The position numbers and the translations under genes were made by a program. The notes beneath the pieces are model-generated. The model saw only the letters and a program-made list of their open reading frames with translations, had not been told where the DNA came from and ran no database searches. Source: Posidonia oceanica (lineage: Eukaryota > Streptophyta > Magnoliopsida > Alismatales > Posidoniaceae). Taken from it: 64,000 bases of DNA. Location of the stretch: the NCBI GenBank assembly GCA_037176725.1, contig JAZBRS010000057.1, forward strand, positions 85,829,501 to 85,893,500. The letters run 5' to 3'. This document shows, piece by piece, positions 12,330 to 23,699 of this stretch (the stretch's first letter is position 1; every line of letters starts with the position of its first letter).

Positions 12330-12890
12330 CAGCAATCCCCCGGAGGCCTCCGCTTCGCCGGACGAGCAGCGGACAAGGCCCCCCACCTCCGGCAGCCCAC
12401 TGTCAACTCAGAGAAACCATTTCTCCGCCCGAGCAGCTGCAGCCCCTCCTGACCGCTCGAGAAGCTTCGGAGCGTCATCCTGAGGACGTCCGGACCACCG
12501 CGAGCCGCCAGCATCCTCCGCAGCAACCGGACGATGAGCTCCGGCTGGCTCCTGCACTACTGAGGTCGGGGGCACGCTCCGGACACGATCAGAGATAAAT
12601 CTTCCTTCCCCTAGCTCCCTCTCCTCCTCCTGCTGCTTTTCCGCCAGTCAGAACCAAGCTCCGAGCCTCCTGGACGCCGCAGCAGCTCGCCGGTCCTCCT
12701 TTCTTCTCCGGCGCCGGTTCCCTGACCTCCACGACGCTCCGACCAGCAGAGCGAACTCCAGACAGTCCCCAGAGCTCCGGACGAATGCCAGCACCAAGCT
12801 CCGCCGGTCTGCGCCCCTCCAACCTCCCCTGTCGGCGGTCACGGGCACTGCCGGCGTTCTGCTACAGTGCTCGTCGACTGCCGACTAGCA
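12330..12890. promoter_or_regulatory. CpG-rich island inside solo LTR B1
   Basis: A GC-rich block with many CTCCGGC/CCGG motifs lies between AT-rich flanks and ends abruptly at a T-rich stretch after CTCGTCGACTG. B2 has the equivalent at 53330-53920. The position fits a promoter or transcript-start region, but I see no clear TATA box, so the regulatory role is inference. Antisense open frames of up to 184 codons here reflect GC richness. Confidence 0.35.
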
Positions 12891-15099
12891 CTGTTCACTT
12901 ATTTTTTCTTTAGTAAAGTTTTAGATGTAAATATTGCATGTTTAGCTTAAGTTTTTTATTTATTGCATTCCAGTCCTTCTGTCATTTAGTTTGCTTAGTT
13001 TTGAATTAAATACTATGCTAAATTGCAGCTTTTATTTCTGTTTTCTGGTATTTGCAATCTAGTCCTGTCACTGTGCGTTTCAGTCATAATATTTTGTAGT
13101 TTAGCCCCTCTGCTTTTGATTTTTGCATGTAAGTCCTGTCTTAAATCAGTTAATTTAGTTGCATGCATTTTGCCATATTGCATTGCATTCCAGGTCCCTA
13201 CATGTTTCTGTTTTTGCATGTAGGTCCATGCACTGTAGGAACTTAGCTTTTATTTTCTTATTTTGCATACTGCATTGCATTTCTTTTCCTCTGTTTTTGC
13301 ATATTTGCATTTAGGTCCATTTTAAATGGACAGTAGCTGTTATGCATGTATTTTGGCTTATTGTATTGCATTTTCAACCCTGTTTTTTTCAAAAATTGCA
13401 CTGCAGTCCTGTTATCTGATTTTCAGAACATGTTTTCCATATAAAATTGCATATTTGACCCCTGCATGATTTAAAAATCACACATAGGTCCTTGCATCTT
13501 TCAAAAAACCATGTAAAAAGACCATTTTGCCCCTAACTCGCATCCTAGCTCTTATGCTTACCAAATTGCATGCAGACCCTCCACTAGTATTCCCAGACTC
13601 CCCAGAACCTTGTTTTCTGGAAAATTTGCATTTTAGATCCCAGTTTTCTTAAAATTGCTTTCTGATCCCTTTCTGCTTTCAAAACCTCTTTCAAAGCATA
13701 CCCTCTTTTCAAAACAACCTTCTGAGCCTAGTTTTTTTGCAAAATGGACCCCTGTCCTCTCCTGTTTTCGAAATCCTTTCCTGTGGACCCCTGTTTTCTG
13801 GAAAATTTACATTTTTACCCCCTTTCTTTTTCAAAATGCTTTCTGAACTCATGGCTTTTCCCAGTTTCTTCTCTTTGCTTTTTCTTGCTTTTGCATGCAT
13901 CCTACATTCACCTAGTCTTGCATTTTAGCATCTTCTTGCACACACTAAGTACTTTTAGCTCCCCTTCACCTGGGAGGACCTTTTTGCACACCCTTAGGAC
14001 CTCCTGAACACCTAGATCTGTTCTTCTCCCCTGTTCTGGCCCTTCTGCCTTGAAGCCGCAATATCTTCCAATCCGGCCGTTGGATCTTCTCAAGTAAGCT
14101 GCCCAGGCGACCGCAGCGAAGCGCTCTTCAGCATGGACCAGACAGATTTCAGATCAGGCTCCCGGATTTCCAGGTATGTCCTCCTGAACCCCTATATTGC
14201 ATTCATTTGCATGCCATTTGCATAGTTTTTCTTGTTTTCACTTTCTGTCTCTTTGAGCATGTAGAATAGGGCCTCCCCTTTCTACTTCTATCTCCAAATC
14301 CTCGTTTCGCGTATCCCTGTGTGTTTTGTGTTGAGTTTTCCTTGGATTTGCCACTTAATGTGACTTTCTTCCCCCTTTTCCACGATCCGATCGCATCGCG
14401 AGCTTTGGGCAGCGTGCGAGACACACCGTGGAACGGTTTAGCGGGAAACAGTCGCAAAGAGGTGATAATCCCTCCGTTTGCACACTCTCCCCTCTGTAGG
14501 TCTTCACACCTACTCTGAGCGGTCCTAAACGACGTCTGTTCTTACACACACGTTGTTTTGCCTCCCCTTTGGCCTCTTCTGATCTTTTCTGCATTCTTGC
14601 ATTCGCATGGCTTTTCTGAGGTTTTTGCTTCGCTGTATTGGCACCGTTTCGCGTGCCCGCTCTCGCTTTTGCACCGTTTTGCATGCCACTTTGCTTCCTT
14701 GTCTCGTCTTGCGTGCTGCCTTGCTTTCTCACCTGTTTTGTGTGCCGGTTTTGTTCTTTTGCTCCGTTCCGCCTGCCTTTCTTGTTTCTCGCCTTGTTTT
14801 GCGTGTTTTACGTCGTTTTCCCTTGCATGTCGATTGCATTGCATGGTTTTCTCGCTGTTTCGCTTTTTTCGCCTGCATTTGCATATAGGGCTGTGATGCT
14901 TACTGTCTGGAGTTCTCACGAGATAGGTTTCGCCTAATTCGGAACACAGACAGCGTAGCTGAGCACTTAGAGAGCACGTTTACTTCCTTGTTTTGTTTCT
15001 TCCCACTTAGAGCACACCTTGAGCATTCATTTAGGCATTCATAGGCACATAGGCATTCAATCCTGCATTTCCCTGCGTATGCGAGCGTAAGCCTAGAAA

Positions 15100-15170
15100 G
15101 ACCGATTTTCGGGCATGTCGGGGGTGCCTAACACCTTCCCCGCGCGTAACAGGAGTCCTTGCCCTATCTT
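15100..15170 (+). other. Conserved LTR block with GGTGCCTAACACC hairpin (B1)
   Basis: GGTGCCTAACACCTTCCCC followed by a CGTAACAGGAGTCC stretch is shared by every LTR here: B2 at 56165-56220, A at 16315-16365 (minus), M at 30672-30725 (minus) and R's 5' LTR from 63968 (minus). GGTG-CCTAA-CACC can form a small hairpin. Conservation between otherwise dissimilar LTRs suggests a cis function such as the R region or 3' end formation. Confidence 0.6.
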
Positions 15171-15461
15171 CTGGCCCGCAATGACCGTACTGCCCTTATC
15201 CCAGGCTAGAGTCATCTCATTTGCATGTATTTGCATTTGTTTCCTTTGCATTGCTTTGCTTTGCATTTCTTGCTTGGTTTTGCGTGTTAATTCACGCATT
15301 TCCCCCGGTTTTCCTTGTCTCCCATTAATAGACATGGTGGCGACTCTGATTTGTCTTATCTTTCCCTTTTCTCCTCGATTTCAAGTGTTTTCGAGTTGAG
15401 CCTCTTCCTCGGATCCAATCGTCGCTAAATAGCGAGCCTGATTCCGATCGGGATCGCTACA

Positions 15462-15570
15462 GGATGCCCCACAGGCTCAGCTTTTCATGATCAGCTTCAG
15501 TAAGCATGGCGATCCATCCCCGAAGAGTCTCAGAGCAATGTGCTGGAGTTACCAAGGTGGGGAAACCCAT
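15462..15570 (-). CDS. DUF7745/plant-mobile-domain-like protein of element A, 5' part
   Basis: This is the N-terminal part of the ORF that continues at 9712. It starts at an ATG at 15570 (MGFPTLV...), which aligns with MGYPTLV of the element R copy at 47153. Upstream in the same frame two adjacent TGA codons near the sequence GATTGATGAAAC block any earlier start. The first five bases (15462-15466) are the duplicated GGATG target site. About 35 residues are encoded before the solo LTR interrupts the frame at a WGI/PPR junction. Confidence 0.68.
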
Positions 15571-16008
15571 TGCAGGCGAGAATGCAGACAGCTGGTGCGA
15601 GATCTTCGAGTACCTGTAGCCAAAGCTGTTTCATCAATCGGGAACATGTACAGGCATATAATACTGGCAGACAGAGAAGTAGATGTGCATATAAAGCTGA
15701 TAAAGCAGTTCAAACACTACGGCTAGCAATCAGACCACAGAATTCAAGCACACTCAGCTAAGCAAAAGGGGGCATCACCTGTACAGTGCGGAGCCACACA
15801 AAAGGCACTCTTGTCCTCGTCCGTGCGGAGTGAGGAGACAAGGGAAGGGGGCTTCGTTTGTCTGGAACGAAGTCACAAAGGAGGCACGCTTGTCCTTGTC
15901 CTGTATGGAACAAGGTGACAAGCGAAAAAGAGACTTCGTCCACCCAGAGTGAAGTCGCACAAGGATTAAGGGTAGTGCCTGATCGCCCGGACCTGACGGC
16001 CCAAGAGG
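15571..16008 (-). other. Element A leader between primer site and PMD-like ORF
   Basis: Noncoding leader. Positions 15571-15770 match the sequence just upstream of the PMD-like ORF in element R (47154-47345). Positions 15778-15960 carry CTTGTCCTCG- and ACTTCGTCC-type hairpins of the family that forms element R's array. The jump from R-like upstream sequence to primer-site sequence marks where gag-pol is missing. The short open frames are not conserved. Confidence 0.6.
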
Positions 16009-16026
16009 GGTCCCAGTAGAGTCGCC
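16009..16026 (-). other. Primer binding site of element A
   Basis: Read on the minus strand the sequence is TGGCGACTCTACTGGGAC, beginning 6 bp inside the LTR edge. It is complementary to the CCA-tailed 3' end of a plant tRNA-Arg type acceptor stem (…AGAGTCGCCA). It would prime minus-strand DNA synthesis. Tat/Ogre elements commonly use this class of primer. Confidence 0.72.
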
Positions 16027-16664
16027 AGCCTATGAGCGCTCGGATCCCGCGGTGATCCCCGGACCCACATGGGTGGCCCGAAGAAAGGAGAAGAGGAGCA
16101 TCACGGATGCGGTTGCGAAGCCGGAAAACAAAAGAGAAGACAAAAGGAGTCACCACCATGTCTATTAAGTCGGGAGACAAGGAAAACCGGGGAAATGCAT
16201 GAAAAACACGCAAAACCACACAAAAAAATGCAATGCAATGCTCATGCCATGCAAAGAAGATGTCTCGTGCCAAGGACGAGGGTAAAATGGTCATTACGGG
16301 TCCAGAGAAAGGGTAAGGACTCCTGTTACGTGCAGGGAAGGTGTTAGGCACCCCTGGCACGCCCAAGGAGCAGTCTTTCTTGGCTATTCTCGCTCGCATT
16401 TGTAGGATTTCGGCCATGATTGCCTAGCCATACGTCCAACGGACGAGGAATGCAGTGCCTTGCTATGCTTGCTAAAATGTGTGCTTAAATGCCTAAGTGC
16501 CATGCTCTAGGTGCTCTAAATCCTGTGATGCATGGGGGAAAGTAAACGTGCAATCTATGTGCTCAGCAGCGCTGTCTGTGTTCCGAATCGGGTGAACCCT
16601 GGTTCGTGAGAACTCTAGGTAGTAAGCATCACTGCCCTAATGCAAATGCAAGCGATAAAATAAA

Positions 16665-17065
16665 GTGCCGGTAAAACCACACAATGCAGGGGTACAACAA
16701 GCAAAGGGGAAAGCAAATCCAGGCGGAAAACAAACGATGCAAGCGTAAAAGCAAAACATCGGAAAAGCCACGCAATGTAGGGGTACGACAAGCAAGGGGG
16801 AAAGCAAATCCGAGCGGAAAACAAGCGATGCAAACGTAAAAGCAAAACATCGGAAAAGCCACGCAATGCAGGGGTACGACAAGCAAAGGGGAAAGCAAAT
16901 CCGGGTGGAAAACAAGCGATGTAAACGTAAAAGCAAAACATTGGAAAGCCACGCAATGCAGGGGTATGACAAGCAAAGGGGAAAGCAAATTCGAGCGGAA
17001 AACAAGCGATGCAAACGTAAAAGCAAAACATCGGAAAAGCCACGCAATGCAGGGGTACGACAAGC
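16665..17065 (-). repeat. Five 91-bp tandem repeats in LTR A
   Basis: GGGGTAC-containing units begin at 16689, 16780, 16871, 16961 and 17052, a spacing of 90-91 bp. The unit includes GGAAAGCAAATC, GGAAAACAAGCGATG and AAGCAAAACATCGG. The sequence is unrelated to the 91-bp array at 5140-8059 despite the same length. In the solo LTRs the matching position holds TTGCACCGTTTTGCGTGCC-type repeats. Confidence 0.9.
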
Positions 17066-20000
17066 AAAGAGGAAGATTAGACTACATGACGGGTGTCAAC
17101 CAGGCAGTTAGGGCTGCCAGCCCGGATGCAAAGGAGAGACAAGCGATGTGAGTGTGAAAAAAACATCGGATAAGAACCACACAATGCAGGTGTGAAGACC
17201 TGTAAAGGGGAAAGGAAGCAAGCGGAGGGATCACCGCTATCCTGTGACTGTTTTCCACTAAACCGTCCCACGATGTGTCTCGCACGCTGCCCAAAGCTCA
17301 CGATGCTATCGGATCGTGGAAAAGGGGGAAGAAGGCCACAATCAGTAGTGAACCCGAGGGAAAACTCAACACAAAAACACTAGGAAGACGCGAAAAGAGG
17401 GAGTAGAGTAGATAGGAAAGGGGGAAGGCCCTAATCTACATGCATGGAAAACGAGGAGCGAAAAACAATGCATGCAAATGCAACAAATGATATGCAATGA
17501 TTCAGATGGACTTACCTTGGAGATCTGAGGCCTGATCTGAGGTAAACTTGGTCAGCATGAAAGCTCGCTCTGCTAGGATGATCCGGGTAACTTGGTTGCG
17601 ATGATCTGACGGTCCAATCGGCAGTTATCCAGCTTTCAAGGTAGAAGGCCCAAGGGCCAAGGAGAGGAAGGGATCTAAGTGCAAAAAGGTCCTAGGGGTG
17701 TGTAGAATAGGGCCTCCTACATGTATGGGAGCTAAGGGTGCTCAAAAGTGTACTAAGATGCTAAGTGCAGAGATGTATGGGTGCAATACATATAAAAATG
17801 CAAGAAAAGGACCTAAGTGCAAATAAGGAAAAGTACAGGAGCTTATGCGCAAATTAACCCTAAATGTGTGCAAAAGAGTGCAAATGTATGCAAGAATGCT
17901 AATGCAGGGGTGCATGGGCCAAATGCAATGTTAATTAGGATGAATGTATGCAAAAATGCAAGAAAAGGATCTAAATGCAATTTTCAGAAAACTTATGGGC
18001 TAAGATGCAAAAAACCAGCAAACAGGCACAAATCCCAAAAGAAAACCTACAGGGGAGTCTCATGCAACTTTGGAAAAGTTAGGACAAGAGAAACAAAGCC
18101 AAGAAGCACTCAAAAAACCACAAAAGATGGTCCTAGGGACCCATGTATAATTTTCAGGAAAACTAGGACTAAATAGCAAATCCAGAAAGAAAACAGGCAT
18201 GCACAGCCACAGCAATGTTCAAAAAACTGAGTGCAACCTAAATAGGCTCTAGGTTTGAAAGCAAAGCCAAGAGAAAACCACATGGAAGCAAAATAACATT
18301 GGAAGGACCTACATGCAAGCTTTTCAAAAGCTAAGGGCCTAACTGCAAGAAAAACAGAAAACCTGAGGGGCACTTTGAATCTCAGAAGGGCCTGGATGCA
18401 AAAAACAAAAGCCTCTGGACCAAACAGAAAGTCCAAAAAATATGCAAACACATGCCACAGTTCATTTACAGATGACCCAAATACCATTAAAATAAAAATC
18501 AGGACTAAACTGCAAAGTCAAAAAGAAATCAAAACTTCTTGTAAAACAAGAAGGAGGACCAATCTGCAAATAAGAGAAACCAGTGGGCTGAAATGCAAAG
18601 CCAGGAAAACCACACAGACACAGCAATTCAAACAGGGGGGACCTCTGTGCAATAAAAATAAATCATGGGGCTTTTCTGCAAAAAGGAAACACATGCATTC
18701 CACAGCATAGAGGGACCCAGATGCAAATAAAATAGGGCCAGGGGCTTTAGAGAAAAAGATGCAAAGCACAGTGAGCCATAGGAGGATCAAAATGCAAATA
18801 AAATAAAAATCTGGGTTTTCTGCAATTTAATAAGATAAGAGAAAGGAAAATGGATGATGGATGCATGCTCTGGATCTAGATGCAATAATCTAAAACTAAG
18901 GTAGTTTCATGCAATGCAATATGATAAGAAAAGAAAATTAAATGAAAAATGAACTGTGGAGGATCTAAATGCAAATATGGGTAAATGCAAGGGTTTGGAT
19001 GCAAATGGCCCAAAAACTACAACATTCAGAGGGACCAGAAGGCAAATAAACAAAGCAGCAGCACTTTTTATTAATGTTGTATATAGTTAACTTAGAGATT
19101 AAATGAAACATTAACTGGAATAGGACTAAATTGCAGATATAATGAACGCAAGGGCTAAGCTGCAAAAAGACCAAACAAGCACATGGCATTTAACACAACA
19201 GAGGACCTATACGCAAGAAATTTAATGATCAGGGGGCATACTGCAATACTGGCATGATTTCGGAACTGAAATAAAGAAGCTAACTATATACAAGCACAGT
19301 AAAATAAATAAATAAAGGACTGGCATGTAAATAACAAAAACTAACGTATTTAACTATAATGTAAATGAAACGAAAATTAAATAAAACACATGCATGCTAC
19401 AGTAATATGCGAAGGAAAACCAGAGCGGCGGAGCTCCGCGTATGCTGGCGTGCTCGCCGGGGAAGAAGAGAGGTCTGGCGACCTCTGGAAGCACGCACAA
19501 GCAACAGAAAGAACATGCGAAAGGCGGATAAGCAAGAGGAGGTTCAGGCGAACCTCTGGGATGAAGAAGGTACCTGAGATGGTGTCCAGAGCGTGCAGAC
19601 GACGCGAAGATCGCTGGAGCTGCAAGGCGGAGGTGGTGAGCTCGACTAGAGCAGTCACAGAGCTTGGCGAAGGGTCCGGCGTGCTCGTGGGATCAGCACG
19701 GAGCTTCCTGGACGGAGAGAGAGCGGCTGTGCTGCGCTGGGCCCAGAGGTGGTCTAAGCACTGGAACAGTGGGTGCAGAGGGGTCGTCTAGAGGCTCTGG
19801 AACTTTGGAAGGGCTGGGGAGGCTTGGGATCGCTCGAGCGGACTCACAAGATGCTCTCGGTGCTCTCAGAAGTGGGTGTGGTGGTCTGCAACGGTGGGAA
19901 TTTTTCTGGTTTTGTTTGGGTGTATTGGGTTTGAAACTTGCTCACAGGATGCATAGAGGTTGCACGGGCAATTAGGGGCTATTGGGCGCGAGAGGGGGAG

Positions 20001-21129
20001 TGGCTCGAGGTCTGGAAGGGTGGCAGAAGCTTAAGCAACGAAGTCATTGCTCAAACCAAAGATTCCAGGCAAATGGCAGCTGTGGCAGTCTCTACAGGTG
20101 AGGGTGAAGGCCAGACAGTGGTGACGCGGGCTGGAGGGCTTGCTGTGACCGTTGAGAGAGGGGCTAGGTTCGAGGCTGGCCACAGAAGTCTTGAGGGCGT
20201 CAGGAGAGAGTTAATGGAGTTGGACTGAGGTGAATTATGAGTTGGAAGAGGTCTGAAATGAGCTATAGGTTTGCTGGGGGCTTGGGTCCGGTCTGGGGGA
20301 GAGGTGGTGTTGGTCTAGATCCGTGGGATAAGGGGTTTAGGTGCTGGTTTTGCTAGGTTTTTGGGTGAGCTTTAGATGTTGGTTCTGGTTTTTGGGTGAG
20401 CTGTAGGTGTTGGTTCTGTAGGTGGTTTGGGTGTTAGAGAAGGGTTTGGGTTTGCTGGTGAGGTTGGGATTGGGTGAGCTGGGTTCGGTCTGGTTTTTGG
20501 GTGAGCTCGGGTTCGGTTTGAGGGAGAGGAGAGGTTGGATGTAGAGGAGTTTGGCTGCTGGCTTTTGAGGAAGATTGGGCGGGAGAGGGAAGGAGTGAAA
20601 AAAAAAGAAAAAGGAGGAGATCTTGGTGGGCTTGGGCCGGCTGAAGAAGAGGAGTGGAAAAGAGAAAAAAGAAAGGAAAAAAGAAGAAGAAGAAGAAGTA
20701 GAAGAAGAAGGAGAAGAAGAAAATAAAGAAAAAAGGGCTTAGTGGGCCTTGGGCTTGATTAGGATTTTTGCTTTGTTTTTAATTAGATTAGGTTTGATTT
20801 AGTTTAAATGGATTTGGTTGTTGATTGTTTAAATTGATTAAATTCAAGTTGAAATTGATTATGTGCTTTAAATGGGTTTTAGGATTTCTCAAAATGGGGT
20901 TTAGGGGTTTAGTTTGTTTTTTAATGAGTTCGGATGTGTAACTTTGGTTGGTTTTAAATTTAAATGAGTTTTGATTTGTTTAAGTGGGTTTTGACTTTAA
21001 TTGTTAACTTCAAATTGGTTTTAGTTCTTAATTAGGTTTGAAGATGGGCTTTGCATTTTAAATGGGCTTGGGGCTTTAATTAGATTCAATTGGGTTGTAA
21101 TTGTGATTCGAAGTTGCATGGATTAGATT

Positions 21130-21480
21130 TAGGTTTTAGGGTTTTAAGTTTATTAGGGTCTTGATTAGGGTTTAGGGTTTTGATTGAATTAGGGTTTAGG
21201 GTTTAGGGTGGTTTTGGGTTTTGATGTAGATTGGGGTTTAGGGTTTTTAGGGTTTTGGGTTTAGATGTTGGAGTGGATTAGGGTTTTAGGTTTAGTGTTT
21301 AGGAGTGGATTAGGGCTCAGGGTTTAGATGTTGAGGGTTGTAGGGTTTAGGGTTTAGGGTTTAGGGTTTTGGGTTTAGATGTTGTAGGGTTTAGGGTTTA
21401 AATGTTGAGAGTTTTAGGGTTTAGGGTTTAGGGTTTAGGGTTTTGGGTTTAGATGTTGTAGGGTTTAGGGTTTGGGGTTT
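21130..21480. repeat. TTTAGGG-like repeats, second LTR A copy
   Basis: Partner of the block at 3395-3725: runs of TTTAGGG and GGGTTTTGGG variants at the same internal position of the LTR. Confidence 0.85.
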
Positions 21481-22074
21481 AATATGGTTGTGGAAAAGAG
21501 AGAAAGAAAGGAAGATGGAAATAAAGAAGGAGAAGAAAGGAGGAAATGAGATTAAAGATTGAATAAGCATGGGATAGGATAAAAATAAAATAAAATTAGG
21601 ATAAAATAGAGGGAAGAGAGGAGAATATGGTGGGCCCATTGGGGAGCAAGAAAAGAGGAAAATGGAGGAGGAAAAGAAGGAGAGAGAAAAGAATAATTAG
21701 GAGAGGAAAAAAGGATAATCAGGAGAGAGAAAAGGATAATCAGAAGAGAAAGAAGGTGAAAGGCTTGGGTTTGGAGGGGGGTTTTGTGTGTGTGTAACCT
21801 AGGGCTTCTAGGGTTTGACCTAGGGTTTAACCTAGGGTTTTCTAAGGTTTTAAATGAGATTTTTGGAGGTTTTTTGGAAGGTTCAGGGTTTGAGGTTTAA
21901 GGAGGGTTTGGGTTTGGTTTGAAGGTTTGGTTTTAGGGAATGGTATTGGTCTTGGAATGGGAGAGGATTTAGGGTTGAAGGAGGGCGAGCTTCCAGACCT
22001 CAGAACCAGTTCTAGAGTGTCCCTAATGTGTCCCCAGCTAGTTGAGACCCCTTGGCTAAAGTGGGGTGTCTACA

Positions 22075-22900
22075 GTGATATAGCATAAGTTTTGGATCCT
22101 TTGTTCTCCAGTCGCCATTCACTTGAGAGATCACTAGCATGGCATCGCCGTGCACATGCAGCTTCTGCGCCTTGTGATCGAGGGTGACTTTCAATCCCAG
22201 GATGCATGCTTCATATTCTGCTTCATTATTGGTGCATTTGAAAGTCAGCTTCCTCGCAAAAGGGATCATCTGTCCCTATGGCGTTGTCAGCACTGCGCCT
22301 ACGCCTCGGCCCTTCTTGTTGACAGCACCATCGAAGTACAGCTACCATTGCTCTTGGTCCTCAGGGTCTTTCTCATCAGAGTCCTCCATTGCAAAGAGGG
22401 TGTCCTCGTCCGGGAACTGCGTTTGGAGAGGCTGGTACTCAAGCAGAGGAAAGTCAGCAAGATGATCTGCCATGGCTTGACTCTTCATGGATTTCTGTGT
22501 GATGAAGGTGATGTGGTACTGAGACAGCAACACCTGCCACTTGACACATCTGCCCACCATGGCCGACTTCTGGAAGAGGAATTTGATGGGGTCATGCTGG
22601 CATAAGAGCTGAACTGGGTACGCCATCATATAGTGTCTTAGTTTCTGTGCGGCCTAGACAAGAGATAAGCAGGTCTTCTCTATAGTGCTATACCTGGCTT
22701 CGCAGTCATTGAATTTCTTGCTCAGGTAATAGATGGCATGCTCCTTCCTACCCGATTCATCATGTTGGCCCAAGACAGCGCCCATGGAATGCGGCGTGGT
22801 AGAAAGGTAGAGAAGTAGGGGTCTCCCTGGCGTGGGAGGAACCAAGACATGAGACTTGATCAGCAGCTACTTGATTTTGTCAAATGCAGCCTAGCAGTCC
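22075..22900 (-). pseudogene. RNase H and truncated second (archaeal-type) RNase H, element L
   Basis: The first RNase H (about 22460-22900) shows LSKKFNDCEARYSTIEKTCL, normally fused behind reverse transcriptase to remove the RNA template. A second RNase H follows with YFDG, NNEAEYEACILGLK and VHGDAMLVISQV, supplying the expected D, E and D residues. Two RNase H domains in tandem mark the Tat lineage. The frame has stops at 22891-22893, 22867-22869, 22654-22656, 22342-22344 and 22276-22278. Comparison with element R shows glutamine codons at several of these sites. The reading ends at ...DPKLMLYH, where LTR A interrupts it; the homolog continues for about 190 residues plus integrase. Confidence 0.85.
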
Positions 22901-23699
22901 TCGCTCCAGTTGATCTGTGCGTTCTTTTTCAGGAGCTTGAATATAGGTTCGCAGATGGTCGTAAGCTGTGCAATGAATCGACTGATATACTGTAAACGCC
23001 CTAGCAGGCCTCAGACCTCCTTTTCAATCTTAGGGGGTGGCATCTCCACGATGGCTTTTGCCTTGCTCAGGTCCACCTTGATCCCCCTCTGGCTGACAAT
23101 GTATCCCAGGAGTTTTCCAGATGACACCCCGAATACGCATTTGCTGGGGTTAAGTTGCAGTTTGTACTTCCTCAAGCAGTCAAAGAGCTTCTTCAGATAT
23201 GCGAGGTGATCTTTGGGCTCTTTGGTCTTGGCAATCATGTCGTCCACGTAAACCTCAACTTCTTAGTGCATGAGGTCGTGGAAAAATGCTATCATTGCCC
23301 TCTGATAGGTTATGCCAGCGTTCTTGAGCCGAAACGGCATAACTTGGTAGTAAAAGACTCCCCAGGGGGTGATGAATGATGTCTTTTCCATGTCTTCTTC
23401 TGCCATTTTGATTTGGTTATAGCCGGAGAAGCCGTCCATAAAGGAAAGCATCTTGTAGCCCGCAGTATTGTCGACTAAGACGTCAATGTGAGGCAATGGG
23501 AAATTGTCTTTGGGACTCGCCTTGTTCAAGTCCCTATAGTCGATGCACATCTAGACTTGGCCATCCTTCTTGAGCACTGGCACAACATTTGCAAGCCATT
23601 CAGGGTAAAGGACGACCTTCAAAAAATTGACATTGTGCTGCTTCATTATCTCCTCTTTGATCATGAGCAGCCACTGCGGTCGCCATCTTCTCAGCTTCT
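22901..23699 (-). pseudogene. Reverse transcriptase, element L
   Basis: Ty3/gypsy reverse transcriptase. Visible motifs are CIDYRDLNKASPKD, PLPHIDVLVDNTAG, FMDGFSGYNQIKM, the catalytic YVDDMIA, and LGYIVSQRGIKVD in the thumb/connection region. The YVDD box is intact, but a TAA stop at 23263-23265 (QEVEVYVDD in the homolog) and a TGA at 23011-23013 break the frame. The amino-terminal part contains further stops near 23550. Function would have been copying the element RNA; this copy cannot be translated through. Confidence 0.88.

Larger units (their letters stand above)
9713..15461 (+). mobile_element. Solo LTR B1 (5.75 kb)
   Basis: A lone LTR of 5749 bp starts TGTTGACACCCC and ends GATCGCTACA, flanked by the perfect duplication GGATG. 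No internal domain is present, so it is the product of recombination between the two LTRs of a former element. Its relative B2 is at 50760-56509. Contents left to right: CCTAA-rich start; polypyrimidine tract (10080-10430); A-rich zone (10430-11160); CpG-rich zone (11340-12890); zone of degenerate TGCATNTAGGTCC motifs (12960-13930); repeats of TTGCACCGTTTTGCGTGCC type (14600-14880); and a conserved GGTGCCTAACACC block near 15122. The open frames at 11558-12058 and on the opposite strand are not conserved as proteins in B2, so I call no gene. Confidence 0.93.
16033..22074 (-). mobile_element. Element A 5' LTR (about 6.0 kb)
   Basis: The LTR starts on the minus strand at 22074 (TGTAGACACCCCAC) and, by the TG..CA rule and the adjacent primer site, ends at 16033 (…GCGCTCA). 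Positions 17755-22074 repeat 1-4325. The 22074 edge is precise because the flanking GTGATAT is element L sequence, whose intact homolog at 49877-49900 reads CGTTCGTGATATGGCAC. The 16033 edge is inferred. It includes five 91-bp repeats (16670-17065), a GGCAG-TTAGGG-CTGCC hairpin at 17103-17118, and the conserved GGTGTTAGGCACC block near 16340. No gene is seen. Confidence 0.8.

Noticed and set aside
14600..17130. 18S/25S rRNA or tRNA genes in GC-rich stretches
   Set aside because: No cloverleaf with matching arms and no recognisable rRNA core sequence; only tRNA-complementary primer sites were found.
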